Shown here one piece after another: positions 46,857-56,359 of a stretch of DNA of 64,000 nucleotides; position 1 is the stretch's first letter, and every line of letters starts with the position of its first letter. The stretch comes from Natronorubrum aibiense. GTDB taxonomy: Archaea > Halobacteriota > Halobacteria > Halobacteriales > Natrialbaceae. Made by a program: the position numbers and the translations under genes. The notes beneath the pieces were generated by a model, which was not told the origin of the DNA, searched no databases, and saw nothing but the letters and a program-made list of their open reading frames with translations. Location of the stretch: assembly GCF_009392895.1 (NCBI RefSeq), contig NZ_CP045488.1, positions 2,976,001-3,040,000 of the forward strand. Direction: 5' to 3'.

Positions 46857-47339
46857 ATGGACGACCGCGACGTGCGCCTGCTGAAAGCCATCTCGGAACT
46901 CGAGACCGGGAGCCCCGAACGACTCCACGAAGCGACCGGCATCCCAGTGTCGACGATCCACTATCGGCTCTCGAGTCTCCGCGAAGAGGGGATCATCACG
47001 AACGACCGCTACGACGTCGACCTCGAGGAACTCGGTCTCGGCGTGACCGTCCTCGTCGAGATCCATGCCGACTACCAGGGCTCCTACGAGGAGTTCGCGG
47101 ATCGACTGCTGACCGTCGAAGGCGTCACGAACGTCTACTTCACGATGGGTGAGACCGACTTCATCGTCGTCGCCCGTCTGAGTAGCAGCGAGATGGTCGA
47201 GCGCCTGATCGCCGAGTTCGAACAACTCGAGGGCGTCGACCGGACCGACTCGACGTTCGTCATCTCGGCGATCGAAGAACGCGACGCCTTGCAGAGTTAC
47301 AGCCTCGAGACGTTACTCGAGGAGTTGGTCGACGAATAG
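46857..47339 (+). CDS. Lrp/AsnC-family transcriptional regulator
   Basis: A 160-residue Lrp/AsnC regulator. The N-terminal HTH reads DVRLLKAISELETGSPERLH, then IPVSTIHYRLSSLREEGIIT. The C-terminal RAM/ACT-like ligand domain includes VTVLVEIHADYQGSYEEFAD, TNVYFTMGETDFIVVARL and the dimerisation strands. Divergent to an EamA exporter, its probable target. Start at 46857 is fixed by the TATA box. Confidence 0.93.
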   Translation: MDDRDVRLLKAISELETGSPERLHEATGIPVSTIHYRLSSLREEGIITNDRYDVDLEELGLGVTVLVEIHADYQGSYEEFADRLLTVEGVTNVYFTMGETDFIVVARLSSSEMVERLIAEFEQLEGVDRTDSTFVISAIEERDALQSYSLETLLEELVDE

Positions 47340-47708
47340 GGCTGTGAGTGTTCAGGAGGGACGTGTTCCACAGCTGTGAGCGGCTTGCATATACTGTCTA
47401 AGCGTATTCATGCTGATAATTTCATAGGTAGGTTCACAAAAACGAAATCGTGGTGCTAATTACATCACGTGTATTCGGTATTTTCAAACGGGATCGGGTA
47501 GGGGCATCCCGAGTGATACTCCGGGAGAAAACCAGCTCAAATACGAAACTGTGAGTACTCTTATAGACGGACGATTGGTGGATGCTCTGCGTAAATTATG
47601 AATTCTTTTCCCAAAAAAACAACTAAGTACCGTATCGGGGTAGTAGTTCTGATGTTTGGTAGCAGTGGGCCTGCTATCGAGCACCCAGCGGAACAAGGGA
47701 GAGAGACC
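47340..47708. other. AT-rich intergenic region
   Basis: No gene supported. The sequence is lower in GC than flanking genes. It contains TATTATGAATTC-like AT-rich patches and a T-rich stretch before the DUF1059 gene. A longer in-frame start for that gene (ATG 47598) would cross this area but adds non-conserved residues. Confidence 0.5.
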
Positions 47709-47882
47709 ATGGCACAAGCACACAAACTCGATTGTGAATCGGTGTCGGATACGTGCCGATTCATTATTCAATCGGAAAACGAAGAAGAGGCGGTCGAACT
47801 AGCTCAAAAACACATGAAGGAGGTTCACGAGCAAGAGTACACGGAGGACGAACTCCGGGACGAACATATGCAAGTCGTCTGA
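47709..47882 (+). CDS. DUF1059 domain protein
   Basis: A 57-residue DUF1059 family protein. It reads HKLDCESVSDTCRFIIQSEN then EEAVELAQKHMKEVHEQEYT, with the two conserved cysteines (at about 9 and 16) and the central helix. These are small soluble proteins of unknown role in archaea and bacteria. ATG 47709 is chosen because the domain begins there. Confidence 0.9.
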   Translation: MAQAHKLDCESVSDTCRFIIQSENEEEAVELAQKHMKEVHEQEYTEDELRDEHMQVV

Positions 47883-48226
47883 CGACCACCGATGCCGGGC
47901 TACTACCGCTTTCTGCTGCGTTTTTTACGCCGGCCTCTATGAATGCTGAAAATAATCCGCTGACGCGGTACCAGAATCCTCTGGACTGATCGAATCAGGA
48001 CACGCCCATAGTCGGTTTGTGAACCGTTTATAACATCCTCCACTCTGGCAACACTGATGACCACGTCCTCCCCAGCCGATTCGCTCGTTCACGAGTTCAC
48101 TCGCTCATCCCTCGCGCGGCTTCGAATCGTAGTTCGCTCATCGCTCACCACGATTCAGCGCGCGCCACCGCACGTGATCACTGTGGAACGACGCGTCCCG
48201 CAAAGAACGATGGTCAGTCGCCTGCG
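47883..48226. other. intergenic region with repeat-like sequence
   Basis: No gene supported. From about 48060 to 48165 the sequence is built of reiterated TCGCTC and CACGATT/AATCGTAG-like motifs. I think it resembles dispersed repetitive sequence of Natrinema-type genomes, but only a genome search can show that. Confidence 0.4.
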
Positions 48227-50095
48227 TTAGGCTCGCTTCTTGATCTCCTCGCGCAGCAACTGACTCACGAGGTCACCGTCGGCCTTGCCACGGAGTGCGC
48301 CCATACACTCGCCCATGAGGCCCGAAAACGCCTGCATGCCTTCTTCTTCGACCTGCGCCTCGTTCCGTTCGACGACCTCGGCGATGGCCTCGCGGACCTC
48401 GTCCTCGTCGGCACCGCCGAGTCCGGCGTCTTCGGCTGCTTCCTCGGCCGTCTGATCTGGCTTCTCGGCCAACACCGTGAGTAAGTCCGGCACGCCCTCG
48501 TTCGGCAGGTCGCCGTCTTCGACCATCTCGAGGACGTCCTCGATGTGCGTCTCGGTGAGCGCTTCGACCGGGACGTCGTCACGCCGGAGTTCGGTCAGCG
48601 TCGACTCGAGCGTCGTCGCGGCCAGCGTCGGGTCGATACCCTCGGCGACGACGGACTCGAACAGTGGCATGTGTGTGCCGTAGGCGACCTGTTCAGCCAG
48701 CCCGGCACCGAGGTCGAACTCGTCTTGATAGCGTTCGACCTTCTCGGTCAGCAGTTCCGGTTCGGGCACCTCGCTCGGGTCCGGTTCGACGGGTGGGACG
48801 TCCGTCTCGGGGTACATCCGCGCCGCACCGGGGAGCGGACGGAGATAGCGCGTCGTCCCGTCATCGAGTGCGTCGCGTGTCTCCTCGGGGACGCCCTCGA
48901 GTGCGGTTTCGGCGCGCTCGGCGACGGCCTCGATCGATGCCTCGGCGACGTCGGTGTCGGCGGCGACGATCGCCACCGCATCCTCGGAGCCGGCTCCTAC
49001 AGCGTCCCGAAGGGCTGCGACTTCGTCCTCGGTGACGCCGTAGGCCGGCAGTTCGTCAGTGTGGAAGATCCCGCCCGCGCCGTGGCGTTTGGCGTGGTCG
49101 GAGAACTCGGTGCCGAGGCGGCGGTCGGGTGCGATTTCCCGGCCGACCAGCCCGTCGAAGCCGTACAGTGGGACGGCCATCACGGAGCCGCCCGAGCTGA
49201 GTGCGCCGCCGATAACGCCGCTGTCGGTGCCCTCGAAGACGTCGGTAACGTCCTGCGTTTCGCCGACAGAGGCCTCGCGGACCTCGAGTTCGGCTTTGAT
49301 CTCGAGGAGTTCGACCTGCCGTGCGGCCTCGTTGCGGACGATGTCGTCGATGTCGTCGAGGCTCTGGACGCCCTTGATCTCGACGCGCGCGCCGTCGGCG
49401 ATGGAGACGTTGACGTCCTGTCGGATCGTCCCCAACCCGCGTTTGACCTTCCCGGTCGAGCGAAGCAGCATGCCGATCCGTTCTGCGGCCTCGAGGGCCT
49501 GCTCCGGCGTTGAGATGTCGGGTTTCGTCCCGATTTCGACGAGCGGGATGCCCAGTCGGTCGAGACTGAATCGGACGCCGTCGTCGGTCTCTTCGACGCG
49601 CTGGGCGCTCTCTTCCTCGAGCATGAGGTCTTCGATCCCCACCGCTCCTTCGCTGGTTTCGATCGCGCCGCCGGTGGCGATCAACGACGAACGCTGGAAG
49701 CCGGTGGTGTTCGAGCCGTCGACGACGATCTTTCGCATGACGTGAGCCTGATCGACCGGCTCCATATCCATGAGCTGGGCGATCTCGAGGGTCGTCTCGA
49801 GGGCTTCGTCGTCGAGCGTGGCTGGCGGCTCGTCGTCTTCCTCGACCAGACAGGTCGTATCGTACGCGAGGTACTCGAACTCGCGATCGACACGACTCTC
49901 TTCTAGGGCGGCCTGATCGATCTCGCCGAGTTCACTCCGCGTCGGGTGGAGATAGCGGGTGAACGTCCGCGTCGACGCCTCGGGCTCGCGAAGCTCGGTT
50001 GGACACTGACAGAACAGCTTCGTCGCCGTATCGAGTTGCTGGTGGATCTCCAGCCCGGCGACGAGTCCGAGCTCGTCGTAATCGTACTCGCTCAT
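48227..50095 (-). CDS. gatE: glutamyl-tRNA(Gln) amidotransferase subunit E
   Basis: A 622-residue archaeal GatE, which with GatD converts Glu-tRNA(Gln) to Gln-tRNA(Gln). It begins EYDYDELGLVAGLEIHQQLD, the GatB/GatE signature with the Cys-containing TKLFCQCPTEL. It continues with the kinase/amidotransferase core (VPLVEIGTKPDISTPEQALE), the GAD insertion (about 300-420) and the helical YqeY-like tail. Start ATG 50095; the longer frame is discarded. gatD is not in the window. Confidence 0.95.
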   Translation of the reverse strand: MSEYDYDELGLVAGLEIHQQLDTATKLFCQCPTELREPEASTRTFTRYLHPTRSELGEIDQAALEESRVDREFEYLAYDTTCLVEEDDEPPATLDDEALETTLEIAQLMDMEPVDQAHVMRKIVVDGSNTTGFQRSSLIATGGAIETSEGAVGIEDLMLEEESAQRVEETDDGVRFSLDRLGIPLVEIGTKPDISTPEQALEAAERIGMLLRSTGKVKRGLGTIRQDVNVSIADGARVEIKGVQSLDDIDDIVRNEAARQVELLEIKAELEVREASVGETQDVTDVFEGTDSGVIGGALSSGGSVMAVPLYGFDGLVGREIAPDRRLGTEFSDHAKRHGAGGIFHTDELPAYGVTEDEVAALRDAVGAGSEDAVAIVAADTDVAEASIEAVAERAETALEGVPEETRDALDDGTTRYLRPLPGAARMYPETDVPPVEPDPSEVPEPELLTEKVERYQDEFDLGAGLAEQVAYGTHMPLFESVVAEGIDPTLAATTLESTLTELRRDDVPVEALTETHIEDVLEMVEDGDLPNEGVPDLLTVLAEKPDQTAEEAAEDAGLGGADEDEVREAIAEVVERNEAQVEEEGMQAFSGLMGECMGALRGKADGDLVSQLLREEIKKRA

Positions 50096-50141
50096 TGGCC
50101 GCCACTCGGAGGCGGAGGGGTAAAAAACCGTCCAGTTGCGG

Positions 50142-51572
50142 TCAGTCGGACGAGGACTCGGCTGCCAGTCCCGCCCCCGACTCTCCATCCGAGTCGATCG
50201 AGTCGGTGGCCGCCTCGTCTGAGCCCGGCTGGCGCTCGAGGACAGCCTCGATCGTCTCGAGAACCGTCTCCGTCGTCGCCTCGAGGGCGTGAGCTAGGTC
50301 GGCGTCGGTCGCAACGGATCGGCCAGACGCCGTTGTGTCGCCGGAGTCGGCTGTCAATTCGCACTCGACGAGCACGACCGCATCCGCTGTGGCCTCGAGT
50401 GACTCGACCAGTCGCCTCGTCCCGACGCCGTCACCTGCGAGAGCGGACGCCGTGATCACCGTCACGTCGGCGTCCGCAACGTGGTTCTCGAACGCGACCA
50501 GCGTCGCGTCCGAGAGCGACTCGAACGGCGATATCTCGAGACAGTCGATCTCGAGCGTTCGAGCGGTCTCGGCTGCCGTGTCCCCGCTCGTGACGGGGCC
50601 AAGGGAGAGCGCCGTCTCGGCCCGTGCGCTCTCGAGTTGGGCGAGCACGCACGCCGTCGTCGTTCCGGTGCCGAGGACGTGAATCCGGGCGTCTTGGAGC
50701 TGCGTCTCCTCGTCCGTCTCGTCGCCGTCGGTCCGATGGCCCGGCAGCGCGGTCACTGTCTCCGTCCCCGTAATCGGATTCGGCGTCACCGTCGCGGTCG
50801 CATCGAAAACGTCAGCGAGTGATTCTCCGGTTAGGACCTCTGCCGGTGGCCCGCTCCGGTAGACCTCGCCGTCGGCGAGCATCACGAGCCGATCACAGTA
50901 GCGCGCGGCCAGATCCAGATCGTGGATCGCCGCACAGACGGTCCGTCCCTCGTCGACCAGTTCTCGAACTAACTCGAGGGTCTCGAGTTGGTGATTGATG
51001 TCGAGACTTGCGGTCGGCTCGTCCAGTAACATCGCGGGTGTCTCCTGTGCGACCGCGCGTGCGAGGACGACCCGCTGGCGTTGCCCGCCACTGATCGCGT
51101 CGATCGGTCGGTCGGCGAGCTCGGTCGTCCGCGTTCGCTCGAGGGCCCGTTCGACCGCCGCGTGGTCCGCCTGCGTCGGCGAGGAAAACCGCGAGCGATG
51201 CGGATGACGCCCCATCTCGACGACGTCGCGGACGGGAAACGAAAACGAGAGCGTCGTATCCTGCGGGACGACCGAGACGAGCTGGCTCGAGCGCTTCGAG
51301 GAAACGCTGTGAATGTCGACGCCGTCGATCGACACCGTCCCGGAATCGGGCTCGAGCGCCCCGCTGATCGCCCGCAAGAGCGTCGTCTTCCCGGCGCCGT
51401 TGGGGCCGACGAAGCCGACGAACTCGCCGGGATCGACGCGCATGGAGACGTCCTCGAGCACCGAGAGGTCGCCGAACGACAGCGAGCAGTTCTCGACGGT
51501 GATCGCCGCTGGCTTGACGTCCGTGGGCTGTGCAGCGTCCGTCTCGTCTGGTGTCCTGTTGAATGGTATCAT
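50142..51572 (-). CDS. btuD: corrinoid ABC transporter ATPase with extra C-terminal domain
   Basis: A 476-residue ATPase of the BtuD/FhuC type. Walker A GPNGAGKTT (56-64), Q-loop VVPQDTT, signature ISGGQRQRVVLARA, Walker B AMLLDEPTASLD and switch His in AAIHDLDLAARY are intact. After about residue 280 an extra domain of about 190 residues follows, with Rossmann-like strands (IHVLGTGTTTACVLAQLESA; DVTVITASALAGDGVGTRRL). The start overlaps the stop of btuC by 4 bp. Together with btuC and the divergent btuF it forms a corrinoid-type importer. Confidence 0.9.
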   Translation of the reverse strand: MIPFNRTPDETDAAQPTDVKPAAITVENCSLSFGDLSVLEDVSMRVDPGEFVGFVGPNGAGKTTLLRAISGALEPDSGTVSIDGVDIHSVSSKRSSQLVSVVPQDTTLSFSFPVRDVVEMGRHPHRSRFSSPTQADHAAVERALERTRTTELADRPIDAISGGQRQRVVLARAVAQETPAMLLDEPTASLDINHQLETLELVRELVDEGRTVCAAIHDLDLAARYCDRLVMLADGEVYRSGPPAEVLTGESLADVFDATATVTPNPITGTETVTALPGHRTDGDETDEETQLQDARIHVLGTGTTTACVLAQLESARAETALSLGPVTSGDTAAETARTLEIDCLEISPFESLSDATLVAFENHVADADVTVITASALAGDGVGTRRLVESLEATADAVVLVECELTADSGDTTASGRSVATDADLAHALEATTETVLETIEAVLERQPGSDEAATDSIDSDGESGAGLAAESSSD

Positions 51573-52666
51573 ACTGAGTTGACCTCCCGGCGGACGAGCA
51601 AGAAGAGGAAAAACGGCGCGCCGACGAACGCTGTGATGATGCCGACCGGCACTTCGGCGGGTCCCGCTCGAGCGATGGTGTCCGAAATCACGAGAAACGA
51701 GGCACCCGCGAGGGCGCTGGTCGGCAGCAAAATTCGGTGATCGGGGCCGACGATCAGTCGCATAATGTGGGGGACGACGAGGCCGACGAAGCCGATGACA
51801 CCGGCGACGGCGACGCCCGCAGCGGTGACAATGCTCGCAATCGCGAGCAGGAGGAACTTCGTCCGCTCGACCTCGGTTCCGAGGTGGTGGGCATCCTCTT
51901 CGCCCAGCAGGAGGACGTTCAGATCCCGTGTGTAACTCCCAAGGACGAGGACACCGATGAGTACCACCGGGAGGGCAAAGCCGACGTCGCTCCACGTGCT
52001 GTTGCTGAGATGGCCCATCATCCAGACGATGGCCTGTCGGAGGCTGTCGCCGCTGTGGACGAGCATATACGAGATGACTGCGCCGAGAAACGCCTGCATG
52101 GCGACCCCCGCGAGCAACAGCGTGGCGACGGGTGTGCGCCCACCCTCAGTGGCGATCGAGTAGACGAGAAACGCCGTCACGAGCGCGCCGGCAAACGCCG
52201 AGAGATGCAGACTACCGAACGGCACGAGCATCGGAAACGCGATGGCGGCGACGGCACCTGCGGCAGCGCCGGTCGAGACGCCGATGATCGAGGGGTCAGC
52301 GAGTGGATTCCGGAAAAAGCCTTGCATCACCGTCCCCGCGGCGGCGAGTGCGAACCCAACCGTCGCGGCAAGCGCGATCCGGGGTAGCCGGATGTCTGCG
52401 ACGATAATCTGGTGGGTGTTTGGTACGTCGAACGCGAAGACCGACGTGTACTCGAAACTCGGGACCGGCACCCCCACGCCGAGTATGGGGACTGTCAGAC
52501 TTCCGGCTGTAACACTCGAGGGGACGACAACGGCGTTTAAAATCGCCATCGCGACGGTCGATGGCTCGACTCTGACTGGTCCGAGCGCTGCACTGGCGAC
52601 GACGACGGCGACGAGCAACGCTACCAACCCCGTCGACCACGAGAGGGTCCGGACCGAGTGCGTCAT
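51569..52666 (-). CDS. btuC: corrinoid/iron-chelate ABC transporter permease
   Basis: A 365-residue FecCD/BtuC-family permease with about ten membrane segments. Typical segments are RLPRIALAATVGFALAAAGT, then VMQGFFRNPLADPSIIGVST, and GVIGFVGLVVPHIMRLIVGP. It overlaps btuD by 4 bp (stop and start share ATGA). Transcription starts from the palindromic TATA at 52691-52702, which lies exactly 25-36 bp upstream of its ATG. Confidence 0.93.
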   Translation of the reverse strand: MTHSVRTLSWSTGLVALLVAVVVASAALGPVRVEPSTVAMAILNAVVVPSSVTAGSLTVPILGVGVPVPSFEYTSVFAFDVPNTHQIIVADIRLPRIALAATVGFALAAAGTVMQGFFRNPLADPSIIGVSTGAAAGAVAAIAFPMLVPFGSLHLSAFAGALVTAFLVYSIATEGGRTPVATLLLAGVAMQAFLGAVISYMLVHSGDSLRQAIVWMMGHLSNSTWSDVGFALPVVLIGVLVLGSYTRDLNVLLLGEEDAHHLGTEVERTKFLLLAIASIVTAAGVAVAGVIGFVGLVVPHIMRLIVGPDHRILLPTSALAGASFLVISDTIARAGPAEVPVGIITAFVGAPFFLFLLVRREVNSV

Positions 52667-52690
52667 ACACTACAACCACGATTGGGTTAG

Positions 52691-52702
52691 ACAAATATTT
52701 GT
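52691..52702. promoter_or_regulatory. shared palindromic TATA of btuCD and btuF
   Basis: ACAAATATTTGT is a perfect 12-bp palindrome centred between the two divergent ATGs (52666 minus, 52727 plus). Each ATG is 25 bp from its nearest edge. A single symmetrical TATA element can thus fire leaderless transcripts in both directions. Confidence 0.7.
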
Positions 52703-52726
52703 TGAAGAGTCTCTACCTAGCGGACG

Positions 52727-53794
52727 ATGCGACAGACACTCGTCCTGTTACTCACCGCGTTGCTCACGCTCTCGTTAGTCGCCCCGATCGCGACGGCCAG
52801 CAGCGCGTCGGCAACGCCCGACGCGACAGCAGACTGTGCGTACCCGATCGAACTGACTGATGCGACTGGCGAAACGATCACACTCGAGGAAGCACCCGAC
52901 TCCGTCGTCGCCTTGCAGCCAAGCGACGCACAGACGGTTTTCGAAATCGGTGCCGAGGATCGACTCGTTGGAATGCCGGACGAGGAGGCAACGAGTGACC
53001 TAGAGATGGGCGATCGCGTGGACGTGACTGATAACTACGAGATCAACCACGAGCGCGTGATCGATCTCGATCCAGACGTCGTCTTGGCGGCGAACATCAC
53101 GCCCGACGAAGACGTTGAAACGCTTCGCGAGGCTGGCCTCACCGTCTACCACTTTAACAGCGCAGCGTCGATCGACGACGTCCGTGACAACGTGCTTCGA
53201 ACGGGTGAACTGACCGGCGAATGTGAGGGGGCCACTGAAACCGCTGACTGGATGGACGACCGTCTCGAAGTCGTCGAAACGGCACTCGAGAACGCGGACC
53301 GCCCGCTTGCATACTACGCCATGGGTGAGGACGGCATGACTGCTGGAACCGACACGTTCATCCACGAAGTGTTGACGACCGCCGGTGTCGAGAATTTGGC
53401 CGAACGTGCAGACATCGGCTTCTACCAGCCACTCAGTAGCGAAACGATCATCGAGGAAGACCCCGAGTGGATCATCTACTCCGATGACCGATCGGAAGCG
53501 CCGATCCCAGAAGCGGCCGAGGCGACGACTGCCTACCAGAACGATAACGTCCTCGCGGTCAACGCGAACCAGCTCAACCAGCCTGCCCCACAGGTGATCT
53601 ACGCCGTCGTCGAGATCGTCGAGACGGTCCACCCTGACGCCTACGAGCAAGCGGTTGACGGACTCGAGGACGCAGACGGAACCGAGGAGAACGATGCCGA
53701 CGAAACCGACGACAGCGACACGATCCCCGGCTTCGGCGTGCCGGCAGCCGTCGCTGCACTCGTCGCCGCCGTGTTCCTCGCGCGCCGTCGCTAA
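52727..53794 (+). CDS. btuF: PGF-CTERM-anchored corrinoid-type binding protein
   Basis: A 355-residue periplasmic-binding-type protein of the helical backbone family (BtuF/FhuD). A Sec signal peptide (about 1-24) precedes the binding domain: [40 protein letters not shown]. An Asp/Glu-rich linker leads to the C-terminal PGF-CTERM signal ([20 protein letters not shown] followed by RRR), cleaved by archaeosortase. It is divergent from btuCD and shares their promoter element. Heme or siderophore substrates cannot be excluded. Confidence 0.92.
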   Translation: MRQTLVLLLTALLTLSLVAPIATASSASATPDATADCAYPIELTDATGETITLEEAPDSVVALQPSDAQTVFEIGAEDRLVGMPDEEATSDLEMGDRVDVTDNYEINHERVIDLDPDVVLAANITPDEDVETLREAGLTVYHFNSAASIDDVRDNVLRTGELTGECEGATETADWMDDRLEVVETALENADRPLAYYAMGEDGMTAGTDTFIHEVLTTAGVENLAERADIGFYQPLSSETIIEEDPEWIIYSDDRSEAPIPEAAEATTAYQNDNVLAVNANQLNQPAPQVIYAVVEIVETVHPDAYEQAVDGLEDADGTEENDADETDDSDTIPGFGVPAAVAALVAAVFLARRR

Positions 53795-53856
53795 CCACCA
53801 CCGTACAGCCACGTTTTTTGAAAAGCGTTTACCCGTCGGCCCGTCGAGATGGGTGT

Positions 53857-54138
53857 ATGGTCGAGAACGTCATCTGGCCCGCCTATCTCGATGCGGCACT
53901 GTCACGGGCCGAGGGCCGGCGCGTGTCCCAAGAACTCGCAGTTGAGGAACCGACGGTCGACGAAATCGCGAAAGCGGTCCAGCAGATCGGGTACGACGCC
54001 ACGATCGAGCGGGACAAATCCTACTCGCGAGAGCACTGGGCCGACCGCGGCCGCGTCGTCGTCCGCGGGGCCGACGATTCGTCGAAAAACGACCTCGTCC
54101 AAGCCGTCGCGGCCTACGTCGTCGCGATGCGCGAGTAA
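53857..54138 (+). CDS. srp19: signal recognition particle protein SRP19
   Basis: A 93-residue SRP19, which binds helices 6 and 8 of SRP RNA and helps SRP54 assemble. Family features: [20 protein letters not shown], then [20 protein letters not shown] and the Ser/Tyr-rich KSYSREHW segment, ending in basic-loop [11 protein letters not shown] 53857 gives the usual length. Gar1 follows one base after its stop codon. Confidence 0.93.
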   Translation: MVENVIWPAYLDAALSRAEGRRVSQELAVEEPTVDEIAKAVQQIGYDATIERDKSYSREHWADRGRVVVRGADDSSKNDLVQAVAAYVVAMRE

Positions 54139-54139
54139 C

Positions 54140-54391
54140 GTGCGCCGCGTTGGCTCAGTCGTCCGCACCGCACAGGGATTGGCCGTGTTGCGGGCGGACG
54201 AGCGCGACGACGCCGAGTCGGACGACCAACTCCGCCACGAGATCGGCACGATGGTCCTCGACGACTCACTCGAGGAGGTCGGCCGCGTCGTCGACGTCTT
54301 CGGCCCGGTTGACCACCCCTATCTCGCGGTGACGCCTGACGCCGGCGTCCACCTGCCGTCACTCGTGGGCTCGACGCTGTACGCCCGCTGA
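54140..54391 (+). CDS. gar1: H/ACA ribonucleoprotein subunit Gar1
   Basis: An 83-residue Gar1, part of the pseudouridylation guide complex with Cbf5, Nop10 and L7Ae. It starts with GTG at 54140, one base after the SRP19 stop (TAACGTG). The beta-barrel strands read VRRVGSVVRTAQGLAVLRAD, IGTMVLDDSLEEVGRVVDVF and GPVDHPYLAVTP. The start codon choice is fixed by the gene spacing; there is no ATG in frame upstream. Confidence 0.9.
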   Translation: MRRVGSVVRTAQGLAVLRADERDDAESDDQLRHEIGTMVLDDSLEEVGRVVDVFGPVDHPYLAVTPDAGVHLPSLVGSTLYAR

Positions 54392-54465
54392 GGTCGCTCC
54401 CGCGGTACAACGGTCCTCGAGTGAAGACGAAAACACCCATACGAACGGGGGACAAACCCCGCGCT

Positions 54466-55512
54466 ATGAACCATCGGACACGGATCCTTCTCGCCGTCGG
54501 CGTTACCGTGGTGCTCTTTCTCGGCGTCCAGCTCGGTTCGCTGGCGTTGGTCGAGCCGTTCCACGAATCGGAGCGTCAAGCCGTCGAGAACCCCGACGAC
54601 CCGACGAACAGTGTGGTCTACTTCGGCATTATTCTCGTCGCGACTGCGTTCATGCTCGTGACGTTCAAATACGACGCCGAGTGGTTGATCAAAGCCCTGA
54701 TACTCGGCGTCAGCGTGATGCTCGCGTGGTTCGTCTTCGCAGAACTCGTCCCGTCCGTCGTAACCGTCGGCTCGATCAACGTTCTCGCCGCCCTCGGCGC
54801 TGGCGCCGTCGGTGCGGGACTGTTGTTCTATCCGGAGTGGTACGTCATCGACAGCACCGGCGTGGTGATGGGGGCCGGCGCTGCGGCCCTGTTCGGGATC
54901 AGTTTCGGCCTACTGCCCGCAATCCTGCTGCTCGCCGTTCTCGCGATCTACGACGCGATCAGCGTCTACCGCACCGAGCACATGCTCGATCTCGCCGAGG
55001 GCGTCATGGACCTCAAAATTCCCGTCGTCCTCGTGATCCCGACGTCGCTTTCGTTTTCGTACCTCGAGTCGGGCAGTACCGACGGCGTCCTCGACGGCGA
55101 AGCCGACTCGAGTGCTGCCGAAGCCGACGCGACTTCCGACTCGTCGACCGACACTGACACCGACGACGCGGCTGCGGGTGCTGCCGGCTCGGATGCGGAG
55201 GCGGACGCAGGTGCGCTCGAGCGAGATGCCCTGTTCATCGGTCTCGGGGACGCCGTGATCCCGACGATTCTCGTCGCGAGTGCGGCGTACTTCCTCGAGG
55301 TCGAGCCGATCGCGGTTCCCGGGCTCTCGTTGAACGTCCCCGCACTCGGCGCACTCGTCGGGACGATCGCTGGACTGCTCGTGCTCATGCACATGGTCCT
55401 CAAAGGAAAGCCCCACGCCGGGTTGCCACTGTTGAACGGCGGGGCGATCGGCGGCTACCTGCTCGGCGCGGTCGCCAGCGGACTGTCACTTGCGACGGCG
55501 CTCGGCCTCTGA
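54466..55512 (+). CDS. presenilin-type intramembrane aspartyl protease
   Basis: A 348-residue presenilin/PSH family protease with about nine membrane segments. The catalytic pair is visible: Tyr-Asp in IYDAISVYRT (Asp163) and Gly-Leu-Gly-Asp in FIGLGDAVIP (Asp262). The PAL-like region is near GKPHAGLPLLNGG. The intracellular loop between the two Asp (about 200-250) is a long Asp/Ser/Ala low-complexity stretch. It cleaves substrates within membranes; natural substrate unknown. It lies downstream of gar1. Confidence 0.93.
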   Translation: MNHRTRILLAVGVTVVLFLGVQLGSLALVEPFHESERQAVENPDDPTNSVVYFGIILVATAFMLVTFKYDAEWLIKALILGVSVMLAWFVFAELVPSVVTVGSINVLAALGAGAVGAGLLFYPEWYVIDSTGVVMGAGAAALFGISFGLLPAILLLAVLAIYDAISVYRTEHMLDLAEGVMDLKIPVVLVIPTSLSFSYLESGSTDGVLDGEADSSAAEADATSDSSTDTDTDDAAAGAAGSDAEADAGALERDALFIGLGDAVIPTILVASAAYFLEVEPIAVPGLSLNVPALGALVGTIAGLLVLMHMVLKGKPHAGLPLLNGGAIGGYLLGAVASGLSLATALGL

Positions 55513-55558
55513 TCAGGGGTGGCCGTGATCGACGTCCCGTCCGAAACGCGCCCTCGAG

Positions 55559-56359
55559 TTACTCGCTGTCCTCGTCGGTTTCGTTGCTGTCGGTGTCGGT
55601 ACTGTTCTCGTCGTCGCTGTCGCTGCCACCATCGTCGCCATCATCGTCACTGCTCCCGCGGCCAAACTCCTCGACGAGATCGACGTCGACGGTTTCGCCG
55701 TGCTCGAGGCCGGTGGCCATCGTGTTGACCCGCTCCCGTTCGTCCTCGAAAACCGCATCGGCGGCGGGGTAGACCGCAGCGACGACGAGGTACTCGTAGT
55801 TGTGCTCCGGCAGGGCGATGTCGAGGTAGACGTCGAGTTCGGTCCCACCCTCTAACGTCGCCGTCGCCTCGTAGGTATCGAACGAGACCATCGTCTCGGG
55901 TTCGTCCGGTTCGATGGCCCGGCCGCCGATGTTGTCGCCGAGTTCGAGGCTCTCGTACCGATCCTGAATCTGCTCGGCCAACTCCTCGGTGGTGAGGTCG
56001 CCGACGGGGTTGAACTCCTCCTCTGCGACGCGGATCTGTGGCGTCGATATGAGCGAGAACACGCCGGCATCCGTCTCTCCCTCGACGCCCTCGAGTGGGA
56101 GCTCGATCGACCGAGTGTACTCGGTGTGGTAGCTCGTCAGCTCGACGGTTTGGCCGCCGAACTCCCGTTCTTCGGTCTGTTCTGTAGTCCCCAGATATTC
56201 GTAGCCGGTCTCGTCTGCCGCAGTCTCCGAGACGCGAATCGGTGACGCTTCGAACGTCGTTTCCTCGTCGATCATGTCCTCGAGAACGCCGCTGAGACAG
56301 CCCGCCGACGCGCTCACAGCGCCGGCTGTAACGGTGGCAACGAACAATCGTCGGTTCAT
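55559..56359 (-). CDS. DUF6517-like lipoprotein
   Basis: A 266-residue secreted lipoprotein: signal MNRRLFVATVTAGAVSASAG with Cys21 in the lipobox. The domain shows YEYLGTTEQTEEREFGGQTV, then YHTEYTRSIEL and FSLISTPQIRVAEEEFNPVG, as in haloarchaeal DUF6517 proteins. The last 40 residues are an Asp/Ser/Asn/Thr tail. Function unknown. Confidence 0.82.
   Translation of the reverse strand: MNRRLFVATVTAGAVSASAGCLSGVLEDMIDEETTFEASPIRVSETAADETGYEYLGTTEQTEEREFGGQTVELTSYHTEYTRSIELPLEGVEGETDAGVFSLISTPQIRVAEEEFNPVGDLTTEELAEQIQDRYESLELGDNIGGRAIEPDEPETMVSFDTYEATATLEGGTELDVYLDIALPEHNYEYLVVAAVYPAADAVFEDERERVNTMATGLEHGETVDVDLVEEFGRGSSDDDGDDGGSDSDDENSTDTDSNETDEDSE

Noticed and set aside
50142-52666. Cobalamin riboswitch upstream of the btu genes
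   Set aside because: Both transcripts appear leaderless, leaving no space for an aptamer, and this class is bacterial.
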